NCBI GenBank assembly: GCA_016790285.1
Contig: JAEUPJ010000091.1
Coordinates: 62,001 to 126,000, forward strand
DNA length: 64,000 nt
Direction of reading: 5' to 3'
Origin: Roseateles sp.
Lineage (GTDB): Bacteria > Pseudomonadota > Gammaproteobacteria > Burkholderiales > Burkholderiaceae_C
Shown: positions 39,037 to 47,109 of the stretch, in pieces
Numbering within the stretch: position 1 is the stretch's first letter
Layout of the letters: each line of letters starts with the position of its first letter
Made by a program: the position numbers and the translations under genes
The notes under the pieces: model-generated
The model's input: the letters and a program-made list of their open reading frames with translations, nothing else
Told to the model about the DNA's origin: nothing
Databases searched by the model: none

Positions 39037-40184
39037 CCGTGGCCGAAACGCACCCGGTTGGGGTTCTTCTCGGGCTGCAGCTCGAAGGCCAGCGGGTGCT
39101 TGCGAAAGAGCGCGGTCGACGCTGCGTTCTTGGCCAGCAGGCCGGCGCCCTTCAGCACCTTGGCGGCGGCACCGAGCTCGTGCCACTGGCCGTCGGCCAG
39201 CTTGGGCAGCAGCGCGAGGATGGCATTGATCTCCTTGGCGGCGGCCACCTGCGGGTCCAGCGCCGGCGCGGGCGCCTTGGCTTCGGCCTTGGGCGGCTTG
39301 GCCGAAGGCGCGGGCTTCACGGGAGCGGCTGCTGCAGCCGGTGCAGGCTCGGCAGCGGCTTCTGCCTTGGGCTGTGCCTTGGCGTCGGTCTTGCGCGTCG
39401 TCTTGGCGGCGGCCTTGCCGGCCACCTTGCCGGACGACTTTCCGGGTGACTTTCCGGGTGACTTTCCGGGTGACTTGGGCGCCTTGGCCGGCACGGGGGT
39501 GTCCACCACCACCGGCGCCTCGACCGGGGCTGCATCGATCACCGGCACCACCCCGTCATCGACCACCGGCTCCGGCAGGGCCACGACGGCCGAGACGGGC
39601 TCGTCGCGCAGCGGGCGCTGCGGGGCGTTGCCGCGCGGCGCGTCCAGCGGCGCACGCCCGCCCGTGCCGCGGCCACCGCGGCGGCTGCCCCGCCCGCCGC
39701 CGGCCGCGGCCCGGCCCGCGCTGGGCGCCTTGGCCGGCGCGGCGTCACGGCCGCTGCGGCTCGTGCCGTGGGCGAGCTCGTTGAACTGGTCGTAGATCTG
39801 GATGACGCCTTCGCCCGTTTTGCCGTACTGGCCGAAGCCGCGCAGCCAGGCGCCCTTCTCACGCAGGCGCAGCACGAGCGGGGCGAAGTCGCTGTCCGAC
39901 GACACGAGCACGATGACATCGGGCTTCTCGCTGATGGCCAGCTCCATGGCGTCCACGGCCAGGGCGATGTCGGTGGAGTTCTTGCCGATGGCCAGGTTCA
40001 CGATGGCTCGCAGGCCCAGCCGCTTGAGGAAGTGCTGCTCGCGCAGCGCCTGCTCGGCGTTGCAGTAGGCGCGCCGGATGTGGGCCGCGCCGTAGTCCTT
40101 GAACACGGCATTGAGCGCCTGCTCGATGACGTCGGTGGCGACGTTGTCGAAGTCGACGAGGAATGCGATTTTCTTGTCCGTCAT
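39033..40184 (-). CDS. NYN-domain (PIN-like) putative nuclease with C-terminal OST-HTH-like domain
   Basis: A 383-aa protein. The N-terminal 140 residues form a NYN/LabA-type domain: IAFLVDFDNVATDVIEQAL, AIGKNSTDIALAVDAMEL and VLVSSDSDFAPLVLRLRE carry the acidic metal-binding residues of this RNase-like fold. A low-complexity linker (about 145-315) rich in Ala, Pro and Lys contains three perfect KSPG repeats. The C-terminus (about 320-383) looks like a small winged-helix, OST-HTH/LOTUS-like RNA-binding domain. The family is thought to act on RNA. First gene of the coupled operon. Confidence 0.85.
   Translation of the reverse strand: MTDKKIAFLVDFDNVATDVIEQALNAVFKDYGAAHIRRAYCNAEQALREQHFLKRLGLRAIVNLAIGKNSTDIALAVDAMELAISEKPDVIVLVSSDSDFAPLVLRLREKGAWLRGFGQYGKTGEGVIQIYDQFNELAHGTSRSGRDAAPAKAPSAGRAAAGGGRGSRRGGRGTGGRAPLDAPRGNAPQRPLRDEPVSAVVALPEPVVDDGVVPVIDAAPVEAPVVVDTPVPAKAPKSPGKSPGKSPGKSSGKVAGKAAAKTTRKTDAKAQPKAEAAAEPAPAAAAAPVKPAPSAKPPKAEAKAPAPALDPQVAAAKEINAILALLPKLADGQWHELGAAAKVLKGAGLLAKNAASTALFRKHPLAFELQPEKNPNRVRFGHG
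39436..39471. repeat. Three perfect 12-bp tandem repeats inside the NYN gene
   Basis: The unit gactttccgggt occurs three times without a mismatch (39436-39447, 39448-39459, 39460-39471), with a 6-bp fourth start. It encodes a KSPG tetrapeptide repeat in the linker on the minus strand. Unit length is a multiple of three, so copy-number change would keep the frame. Confidence 0.9.
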
Positions 40185-40217
40185 ATCAGCGCCGCCCGGC
40201 CGCCCGAAGGCGCTGAT

Positions 40218-40258
40218 GCGCCCCCGCGGGGGGCAGTGAGCAAAGCGAGCGTGGGGGC
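40218..40258. repeat. REP-like palindromic element, copy 1
   Basis: Two nested hairpins: GCCCCC paired with GGGGGC around a central CGCG, then a short GAGC/GCGAGC-rich spacer and a terminal GTGGGGGC that can pair with the first arm. A closely similar element lies at 44185-44222. Such cccccgcgggggg elements are familiar between genes of Burkholderiales. It fills most of the 81-bp gap between the NYN operon and pyrC. Confidence 0.65.
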
Positions 40259-40265
40259 TTCATAT

Positions 40266-41300
40266 TCATGCGATCAGCTTCCAGTTCAGGGTTTCGCCGC
40301 CGCGCAGCGGCTTGAGCTGCGCTTCGCCGAAGGGCACGGCGCTGGGCAGGGTCCAGGGCTCGCGCTTCAGGGTGACGGTGCCGGTGTTGCGCGGCAGGCC
40401 ATAAAAGTCCGGGCCGTGGTGGCCGGCGAAGGCGTCGAGCTTGTCCAGCGCGCCGATGGCTTCGAACGCCTCGGCGTACAGCTCCAGCGCCGAGATGGCC
40501 GTGAAGCAGCCGGCGCCGCAGACCGAGTTCTCCTTGAGCTGCGCGGCGTGCGGCGCACTGTCGGTGCCGAGGAAGAACTTCGCAAGCCCCGAGCCCGCCG
40601 CCTTCAGCAGCGCCTGGCGGTGCTCCTCACGCTTGAGCACGGGCAGGCAGTAGTAGTGCGGGCGCAGGCCGCCGGTGAAGATGGCGTTGCGGTTGTAGAG
40701 CAGGTGCTGGGGCGTGATGGTGGCGGCCGTGAAGCGGTCGGCCTCGGTCACGTACTGGGCGGCTTCCTTGGTGGTGATGTGCTCGAACACCACCTTCAGC
40801 TCGGGCATGGCCGCGCGCAGCGGCGTCATGACGCGGTCCACGAACACGGCCTCGCGGTCAAAGATGTCGATGTCGGGGTCCGTCACCTCGCCGTGCACGA
40901 GGAAGAGCATGCCGGCGCGCTGCATGGCTTCCAGCGTCTTGTAGGTCTTGCGGATGTCGGTCACGCCGGCATCGCTGTTGGTGGTGGCGCCGGCCGGGTA
41001 GAGCTTGAGCGCGACGACACCGGCGTCCTTGGCGCGCTGGATTTCCTCGGGCGGGGTGTTGTCCGTGAGGTACATCGTCATCAGCGGCTGGAAGTCCAGG
41101 CTCTCGGGCAGCGCGGCCAGGATGCGCTCCCGGTAGGCCACGGCCTGGGCGGCGGTGGTGACCGGCGGGCGCAGGTTGGGCATGACGATGGCCCGGGCGA
41201 ACTGGCGGGCGGTGTAGGGCAGCACGCTCTGGAGCGCGGCCTCATCGCGCAGGTGCAAGTGCCAGTCGTCAGGGCGGGTGAGGGTAAGGATGTCACTCAT
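40266..41300 (-). CDS. pyrC: Dihydroorotase
   Basis: A 344-aa class II dihydroorotase of pyrimidine synthesis, converting carbamoyl aspartate to dihydroorotate. Zinc ligands in DDWHLHLRD, the carboxylated lysine in [12 protein letters not shown], and further ligands in [18 protein letters not shown] and [11 protein letters not shown]. Length agrees with E. coli PyrC (348). The open frame begins only 80 bp after the NYN operon start region, separated by a REP-like element, and the gene is divergent from the SBP/VWA operon. Confidence 0.96.
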   Translation of the reverse strand: MSDILTLTRPDDWHLHLRDEAALQSVLPYTARQFARAIVMPNLRPPVTTAAQAVAYRERILAALPESLDFQPLMTMYLTDNTPPEEIQRAKDAGVVALKLYPAGATTNSDAGVTDIRKTYKTLEAMQRAGMLFLVHGEVTDPDIDIFDREAVFVDRVMTPLRAAMPELKVVFEHITTKEAAQYVTEADRFTAATITPQHLLYNRNAIFTGGLRPHYYCLPVLKREEHRQALLKAAGSGLAKFFLGTDSAPHAAQLKENSVCGAGCFTAISALELYAEAFEAIGALDKLDAFAGHHGPDFYGLPRNTGTVTLKREPWTLPSAVPFGEAQLKPLRGGETLNWKLIA

Positions 41301-41372
41301 GGGGTGTCATTGTCGTCGCCGGAAGGATGCACACTCCGCACCTGAAACCAAAAGGAGACCGCGGCCCCCATC

Positions 41373-42497
41373 ATGAACAACGGCAAACGCCTCGTCGGCA
41401 CCCTGGTCCTGTTGGCGCTCTTCGGCGGCGCCCTGTTCTTTGCGCTGCGCAGCAACGAGCAGACCCGGCAGATCGCGCAGGAGCAGGTGGCGATCGCCAG
41501 CGCCGAGCCGCTCAAGGGGCTCATCGCGGTCGACGTGGAGCCGTTCTTCAAGGACGACCGCGTGGTGCAGGTGCTGGTGCAGTCCAAGCTGCCCGTGCAC
41601 GTGGCACGGGTGGGCAGCCGCGACATGGCGGCCAAGATCGGCACGGCCGACCAGCCCGACTTCTTCATCGCCAGCGGCGTGGTGGCCGCCAACATGATTG
41701 CCGACGCCGCCCGCAAGGCCGGCAAGACGGCGACGCAGACCTCCCCCTTTCACACGCCGCTGGTGGTGGCGTCGTGGGAGCCGGTGGCCAGGATCCTGGC
41801 CGCCAACGGCATGGCCAAGCCCATGGCGCCGAAGGTCTACGGGCTGGACATGGAAAAGCTCACCCAGGCCATGCTCGCCAAGCAGCGCTGGCGCGACCTC
41901 AAGGCCAGCGGCGACTACGCCGTCTCGCGCAGCGTGCTGGTGAGCACGACCGACATCCGCCGCAGCAACTCGGCGGCCATGTACCTGGCGCTGACCTCCG
42001 CCGCGCTCAACGGCGACGTGGTGGCCGACCGCGCCGCCGCGCAGAAGTACGCGGGTCAACTGGCCGAGCTGTTCAAGCGCCAGGGCTTCCAGGAGAACTA
42101 CGTCAACGGCGCCTTCGACGACTACCTCGCCATCGGCATGGGCAAGACGCCGCTGACCTTCATCTACGAGGCGCAGATGGTGGCCCAGGCCCTCAAGGGC
42201 GGCGTGCGCCCGGAGATGGTGCTGATGTACCCGCAGCCCACCATCGTCAACAAATGGGTGCTGGTGGCGCTGAACGAACGCGGCAAGCGCCTGGCCGAGC
42301 TGCTGGCGGCCAACAAGACGCTGCAGGCCGTGGCGCTGGAGCAAGGGTTTCGCACGGGCGACACCGCGGCCTTCTCGGCCTCCGCGCAGAAGGCGGGCCT
42401 CGCGGTGGACGTGAACCTGAACCAGGTCATCGACCCGCCGGGGTTCGACCTGATGTTTGAAATGATCGACATCGTCAGCCGGGAGATGAACCAGTGA
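41373..42497 (+). CDS. Membrane-anchored binding-protein-like protein of the TelA operon
   Basis: A 374-aa protein with an uncleaved N-terminal membrane anchor (about residues 7-25), followed by a periplasmic domain that looks like a type 2 solute-binding fold: FFKDDRVVQVLVQSKLPVHVARVGSR, FFIASGVVAANM, STTDIRRSNSAAMYLAL, FIYEAQMVAQAL and MVLMYPQPTIVNKWV. An aaaggaga site precedes the ATG. Its stop overlaps the next gene (ATGA), and it heads a four-gene unit. The fold assignment is inference from pattern, and the ligand is unknown. Confidence 0.75.
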   Translation: MNNGKRLVGTLVLLALFGGALFFALRSNEQTRQIAQEQVAIASAEPLKGLIAVDVEPFFKDDRVVQVLVQSKLPVHVARVGSRDMAAKIGTADQPDFFIASGVVAANMIADAARKAGKTATQTSPFHTPLVVASWEPVARILAANGMAKPMAPKVYGLDMEKLTQAMLAKQRWRDLKASGDYAVSRSVLVSTTDIRRSNSAAMYLALTSAALNGDVVADRAAAQKYAGQLAELFKRQGFQENYVNGAFDDYLAIGMGKTPLTFIYEAQMVAQALKGGVRPEMVLMYPQPTIVNKWVLVALNERGKRLAELLAANKTLQAVALEQGFRTGDTAAFSASAQKAGLAVDVNLNQVIDPPGFDLMFEMIDIVSREMNQ

Positions 42498-44155
42498 TGC
42501 GCCGTGCCCTGCTCTTGCTGAGCTTCACACTGCTGGCCGCCTGCGGCAAGCGGCCCGAGCCGGCGGCCGACGCGCCGCCGCCCTCCCCTGCCGCCGCCGG
42601 CCCCGCGCTGCAGGTGCTGGCCACCAGCGACTTGAAGGACATCGAGCCCCTGGCCGGCCAGATCAAGGCCGCCACGGGCGTGGACGTCCAGTTCCGCTTC
42701 GGCGGCACCATGGAGAGCACCCAGGAAGTGCTCAGCGGCGACAGCGCCGGCAAGCCCGCGCCCGATGTCGCCTGGTTCGCCAACGCCAAGTACCTGCTGA
42801 GCGATGCGGCCGGCCAGCGCAAGGTCAAGCTGCAGGAAAAGATCATGCTCTCGCCCATGGCGGTGGGCGTGAGCCGCAGTGACGCCGAGAAGAACGGCTG
42901 GACCAAGCCCGACGCCCGGCTCACCTGGGCCGACATCACCCGCGCGGCCAAGGCCGGCAAGCTGCAGTACGCCCTCTCCAACCCCGCCACCAGCAACCAG
43001 GGCTTCATGGCCTTGCTGGGCGTGGTGGCCGCGGCCGGCGGCAAGGGCGAGGCCCTCAGCGCGGCCGACGTCGACCGTGGCGCCATCGCCGACTTCCTCA
43101 AGGGCTACAAGATCGTGGGCGACAACTCCACGTATCTCGCCGAGCAGTTCATCAAGGGCCAGGGCACGCGCGCCAACGCCTTCATCAACTACGAGAGCTG
43201 GCTGCTGAGCCTGAACGCCAGCGGCAAGCTGCGCGAGCCGCTGCACCTCATCTACCCGTTCGAGGGCGTGTCCACGGCCGACTACCCCTTCATGCTGCTC
43301 AACGACGCCCGCCGGGCCGACTACCAGAAGGTGGTCGACTACCTCAAGAGCGACCCCGCCCAGCTCTGGCTGGCCCGCCAGACGCTGCGCCGGCCCATGA
43401 AGGCTGACGTCGCCGCCCAGGTGGCCGATTTGCTGCCCGCGCGCGGCATGCAGGTGGAGCTGCCCTTCTCGCCGGACCGGCAGCTGGCCGACGGCCTCAT
43501 CGACGCCTACCTCAACGAGTTCCGCAAGCCGATTGCCAGCACCTTCGTGCTGGACACGAGCGGCAGCATGCAGGGCAAGCGCCGCGAACAGCTGGTGGAG
43601 GCCATCCACTACCTGGCAGGTGCGGACGCCAGCCTCACCGGGCGCGTGGCCAAGCTGACCAACCGCGAGCGGCTGTGGTTCCTGCCCTTCAGCGACCGCG
43701 TGGGCGAGCCGGTGCGCTTCGAGATCCCGGCTGGCAGCCGCGTGGCCAAGGGCGTGGCGCCGCAGGTCGACACCGACGCCAAGCTCGCCGAGCTCAAGCG
43801 CGTGCGCGACACCGCCGACGAGCTGCGCATGAACGGCGGCACCGCCATGTACGACGCGGTGCTGACCGGCCTGCAGAACATGCTGGAAGAGCGCAAGCGC
43901 AACCCCGACTACCAGTACTCGGTCGTCGCCTTCACCGACGGCAAGAGCAACATGGGCCGGCGCCTGGAGGACTTCAAGCGCGCCTACGAGCAGCTGCCCG
44001 AGGACGTGCGCGGCATCCCGGTCTTCATGGTGCTGTTCGGCGAGGCCGACGCGGGCGACCTGAAGGCACTGGTGGAGATCACCGGCGGCAAGGTGTTCGA
44101 CGCGCGCAAGACGCCGCTGTACGCCGTGTTCAAGGACATCCGGGCGTATCAATGA
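42494..44155 (+). CDS. Lipoprotein fusing a solute-binding domain and a VWA domain
   Basis: A 553-aa protein. The lipobox LLAAC places the acylated Cys at residue 17. Residues 35-320 form a binding-protein-like domain (VLATSDLKDIEPLAGQIKAATGVDV, PAPDVAWFANAKYL, LSNPATSNQGFMAL, FINYESWLLSLN). Residues 345-550 are a von Willebrand A domain with a complete MIDAS: Asp354-x-Ser356-x-Ser358 (DTSGS), Thr450 (NGGTAMYD) and Asp482 (FTDGKSN). The protein should sit in the envelope and bind a divalent metal plus a protein partner. It is coupled to the preceding gene, while 73 bp with a REP-like element separate it from the XpaC-like gene. Confidence 0.88.
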   Translation: MMRRALLLLSFTLLAACGKRPEPAADAPPPSPAAAGPALQVLATSDLKDIEPLAGQIKAATGVDVQFRFGGTMESTQEVLSGDSAGKPAPDVAWFANAKYLLSDAAGQRKVKLQEKIMLSPMAVGVSRSDAEKNGWTKPDARLTWADITRAAKAGKLQYALSNPATSNQGFMALLGVVAAAGGKGEALSAADVDRGAIADFLKGYKIVGDNSTYLAEQFIKGQGTRANAFINYESWLLSLNASGKLREPLHLIYPFEGVSTADYPFMLLNDARRADYQKVVDYLKSDPAQLWLARQTLRRPMKADVAAQVADLLPARGMQVELPFSPDRQLADGLIDAYLNEFRKPIASTFVLDTSGSMQGKRREQLVEAIHYLAGADASLTGRVAKLTNRERLWFLPFSDRVGEPVRFEIPAGSRVAKGVAPQVDTDAKLAELKRVRDTADELRMNGGTAMYDAVLTGLQNMLEERKRNPDYQYSVVAFTDGKSNMGRRLEDFKRAYEQLPEDVRGIPVFMVLFGEADAGDLKALVEITGGKVFDARKTPLYAVFKDIRAYQ

Positions 44156-44184
44156 GTCGCGCACGGCCGTTCCGAAGCGACGAA

Positions 44185-44222
44185 CGCCCCCGTGGGGGGC
44201 AGGCGCGCAGCGCCGTGGGGGC
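44185..44222. repeat. REP-like palindromic element, copy 2
   Basis: Same plan as the element at 40218-40258: GCCCCC-GTG-GGGGGC, then GGCGCGCAGCGCC (itself palindromic) and a closing GTGGGGGC. It lies inside the four-gene operon, between the VWA gene and the XpaC-like gene, so its RNA hairpins could affect mRNA stability or expression ratio. Confidence 0.65.
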
Positions 44223-44228
44223 ATCGCG

Positions 44229-44882
44229 ATGAGCGGACTCCTGCGATGGCTGAACGCGCCAGCGAACTGGTGCGGGTTGCTGGCCGCCACCGGCGTGCTC
44301 GTGCTCAAGGCGCTCGGCCTGCTAGGCGCCTGGGGCCTGGGTGTGGCCGCGATCGGCTACGGCGCAGGCCTGGCCGCCGGCGCGCTGTGGTGGGGCTGGC
44401 CGAGCACCAAGGAAGACGCCTGGGAGGCCCTCAAGTTCGAGGACGAAGGCGACGCCCGCGAGGCCATGGGCCGCGCGCTGAGCGGCGTGCGGCGGCTGAC
44501 CGAGCACAACCCCGGCAACCGCATCCCGGCGCCGCTGGCCCAGCGCATCCAGCGCCTGTGCGAACGGCTCGAAGGCCTGCTCGACCAATGGGAGCGCAGC
44601 CGCGGCCAGCTCAGCCTGCAGGAGACTTTCCATGCCCGGCACATCGCCATCAGCTACCTGCCGCAGGCGCTCAACACCTACCTCAGCATCCCGCCGCAGT
44701 TCGCCACCACCAAGCTGCTGGCCAACGGCAAGACGGCACAGACCACCTTCGAGGGCGTGCTGGCCGAGCTGGAGACCAAGGTCGAGCAGCTCGGCGACGA
44801 TCTCGCCTCGCAGGACGCCCAGGCCTTCCTGCGCCACAGTGAATTCCTGACCCAGAAATTCGGCCCCAAGGACATCGCATGA
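44229..44882 (+). CDS. XpaC-like membrane protein
   Basis: A 217-aa protein with two N-terminal membrane helices (about residues 13-33 and 37-57), followed by an alpha-helical cytoplasmic domain rich in Leu, Glu and Arg, ending LSIPPQFATTKLLANGKTAQTTFEGVLAELETKV. This matches the family of Bacillus XpaC (named for 5-bromo-4-chloroindolyl phosphate hydrolysis), usually encoded next to telA. The biochemical activity is uncertain. Its stop overlaps the telA start (ATGA at 44879-44882). Confidence 0.8.
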   Translation: MSGLLRWLNAPANWCGLLAATGVLVLKALGLLGAWGLGVAAIGYGAGLAAGALWWGWPSTKEDAWEALKFEDEGDAREAMGRALSGVRRLTEHNPGNRIPAPLAQRIQRLCERLEGLLDQWERSRGQLSLQETFHARHIAISYLPQALNTYLSIPPQFATTKLLANGKTAQTTFEGVLAELETKVEQLGDDLASQDAQAFLRHSEFLTQKFGPKDIA

Positions 44883-46084
44883 ACACGACGACGACCACGA
44901 CCACCGCCACGCCCTCGTTCACGCTGACCCCGCCCGAGGTCATCACGCCGGTGCAGCCGGCCGCCGCGGTCGAGGCGGTGCCGCTGAAGGCCGAGATCGC
45001 CGACAAGGTCGATGAGCAGGTCACGCGCTTCATCGAGGCGCTGGAGAAGGAAGACCTGCACAGCGAGCCCTTCAAGGCCAAGCTCGACAGCGCCTTCCAG
45101 CTCGGCCGCCAGGAGATCAGCGTGGCCGCCAGCCTCATGCAGGGCAGCCTCATGCAGCGCAACTTCGTGGGCGCCACCGACACGCCGGCCTACAAGGCGA
45201 TCGCCGCCATCCGCGGCCAGCTCGACGAACTCAACCCCGGCAAGGACGGCGACCTGCTGCAGCCGCGCAAGCTGCTGGGGCTCATCCCCTTCGGCAACAA
45301 GCTGGAGGCCTACTTCCGGCGCTTCCAGTCGGCCAGCTCGCAGCTGCAGACGGCCATGACGCAGCTCTACGCCGCCAAGGACGACATCCAGCGCGACGTC
45401 GTCGACATCGAGGCCACCCGCAGCAAGCTGTGGGACGCCATGCAAAAGCTCGCCGGCGCCGCGCGCTTTGCCCGCGTGCTGGACGAGCGCCTGGCCACCC
45501 GGGTGGCGCAGCTGCAGCCCACCGACCCGATGAAGGCCAAGGCGCTGGAGCAGGAGGTGCTGTTCTACGCCCGCCAGAACCTGGCCGACATCCAGACCCA
45601 GCAGGCCGTCTGCGTGAACGGCTACCTGGCGCTGGACGTGCTGAAAAAGACCGGCCGCGAAATGATGGTGGGCTGCGACCGCGTCGCCACCACCGGCATG
45701 AGCGCCCTGGCCGTGGCGCAGACGGTGGCCCGCGCCACCGGCAACCAGATCGAGGTCATGCAGATGCTGCAGGGCGTCAACAAGACCATCGGCGACCTGA
45801 TCAACCAGACCGGCACCGCGCTGAACCAGCACGTGGACGCCACCGCGGAGTTCTCGTCCAACCCGATGCTCGGCATCCAGCAGATCCAGTCCATGTTCGA
45901 CCAGACCTTCCAGGCCATGGACGCGATGGACAACTTCCGCAGCAAGGCCATCGAGACGATGGGCGCCAACAACAAGCTCATCCAGGAGCAGCTCGCCCGC
46001 TCCGAGAGCTACCTGGACCGCACGCGCCAGCAGCAGGCCAAGGCCGCCGTGGCAGGCGCCATCGACGGGCCGGTCAAGCTCTGA
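44879..46084 (+). CDS. telA: TelA/KlaA-family toxic anion resistance protein
   Basis: A 401-aa, largely alpha-helical cytoplasmic protein. Family features include KLLGLIPFGNKLEAYFRRF near residue 130, the long central helices with LYAAKDDIQRDVVDIEATRSKLWDAM, and the conserved block VNKTIGDLINQTGTALNQHV. TelA proteins accompany tellurite and other stress responses, but the mechanism is not known. The low-complexity Thr-rich N-terminus is not conserved. In this operon it is likely the cytoplasmic partner of the envelope SBP/VWA proteins, which is inference from gene order. Confidence 0.9.
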   Translation: MNTTTTTTTATPSFTLTPPEVITPVQPAAAVEAVPLKAEIADKVDEQVTRFIEALEKEDLHSEPFKAKLDSAFQLGRQEISVAASLMQGSLMQRNFVGATDTPAYKAIAAIRGQLDELNPGKDGDLLQPRKLLGLIPFGNKLEAYFRRFQSASSQLQTAMTQLYAAKDDIQRDVVDIEATRSKLWDAMQKLAGAARFARVLDERLATRVAQLQPTDPMKAKALEQEVLFYARQNLADIQTQQAVCVNGYLALDVLKKTGREMMVGCDRVATTGMSALAVAQTVARATGNQIEVMQMLQGVNKTIGDLINQTGTALNQHVDATAEFSSNPMLGIQQIQSMFDQTFQAMDAMDNFRSKAIETMGANNKLIQEQLARSESYLDRTRQQQAKAAVAGAIDGPVKL

Positions 46085-46093
46085 GCGGGGCCT

Positions 46094-47017
46094 TCAGGGC
46101 TGCGGGTCCAGCCGCTCGGCCAGCTGCGCGGCCATCCAGTCCATGAAGACACGCACGCGGCGCGGCGTGTGCCGGCGCTGGCTCATCACCAGGCGCACGG
46201 GCAGCGGGGCCGGTTCGTAGCCCGCCAGCACCTGCACGAGCCGCCCCTCGGCCAGCGCCTGGCGCACACCCTGGATGGGGAACTGCGCCAGGCCCGCCCC
46301 GGCCAGCGTGGCTGCCTGGTAGGCGTCGGTGTTGTTGACGGTGACGCGTGACGGCAGCGTCAGCGACTGCGCCTGGCCCGCCGCATCCAGCCACTCGAAG
46401 CGCGGGCGGCGGTCTGCCCAGGTCTGGCTGTAGTGCACGAGCTGGTGGCCTTGCGCGACCAGGTCGTCCGGCGTCAGGGGCGTGCCGTGGCGGGCGAGGT
46501 AGCCGGGGCTCGCGACGTTGACCATGCGCATCTGGCCGAGCGGCCGGGCCACCAGCAGCGGGTCGTGCACGGCACCGACGCGCAGCACGCAGTCGAAGCC
46601 CTCCTCCACCAGGTCCACACGGCGGTCGGTGCAGCTGAGCTCGACGTTCAACCCGGGGTGGGCGGCCAGGAACTCGGGCAACGCCGGCAGCACCGTGTCC
46701 AGCGCCAGGCGCACGGGCATGTCCACGCGCAGGCGGCCGGTGAGCTGCTGGTCCTGCTGGAAGAGCGCTTCGATGTCGCTCGCATCGGCCAGCAGCGCCC
46801 GCGCCCGCTCGGCCAGCAGCTCACCGTCGGGCGTGAGGCTCACGCGCCGCGTGGTGCGCTGGAAGAGCCGCGTACCGAGCTGCGCCTCCAGCTCGCGCAC
46901 CACCTGGCTGACCCGGCCCTTGGGCAGGCCGAGCTCCTCGGCCGCGCGGCTGAAATGGGCCAGCTCGGCCACCTGGAGGAAGACCCGCAAGGCATGGAGG
47001 TCGATATTGGTCGCCAT
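46094..47017 (-). CDS. LysR-type regulator next to an SDR gene
   Basis: A 307-aa LysR regulator. The winged HTH reads HALRVFLQVAELAHFSRAAEELGLPKGRVSQVVRELE and the effector domain begins near residue 90. I take the ATG at 47015-47017 as start, since it is 5 residues before the HTH. The frame is open to 47092, but that would run through the divergent promoter. The product resembles CrgA-like members that control a neighbouring reductase. Probable target: the SDR gene that starts 93 bp away in the opposite direction. Confidence 0.88.
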   Translation of the reverse strand: MATNIDLHALRVFLQVAELAHFSRAAEELGLPKGRVSQVVRELEAQLGTRLFQRTTRRVSLTPDGELLAERARALLADASDIEALFQQDQQLTGRLRVDMPVRLALDTVLPALPEFLAAHPGLNVELSCTDRRVDLVEEGFDCVLRVGAVHDPLLVARPLGQMRMVNVASPGYLARHGTPLTPDDLVAQGHQLVHYSQTWADRRPRFEWLDAAGQAQSLTLPSRVTVNNTDAYQAATLAGAGLAQFPIQGVRQALAEGRLVQVLAGYEPAPLPVRLVMSQRRHTPRRVRVFMDWMAAQLAERLDPQP

Positions 47018-47039
47018 TTCAATCACAGTCATTTCAGAT

Positions 47040-47066
47040 CTGGCGACTTTATCCATTTCCTGGCGA
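47040..47066. promoter_or_regulatory. Direct repeat in the LysR/SDR divergent promoter
   Basis: CTGGCGA occurs at 47040-47046 and again at 47060-47066, exactly 20 bp apart (two helical turns), within the 92-bp gap between the divergent LysR and SDR starts. LysR proteins often occupy such spaced half-sites. The call rests on position and spacing alone. Confidence 0.35.
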
Positions 47067-47109
47067 ACAATAAATTTCGCTCCGTCCCCCAACCCTGCGG
47101 AGCACCTCC

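Noticed and set aside
39436-39477. 12-bp repeats as a CRISPR or integration site
   Set aside because: They lie within a coding frame, are directly contiguous without spacers and encode a low-complexity linker.
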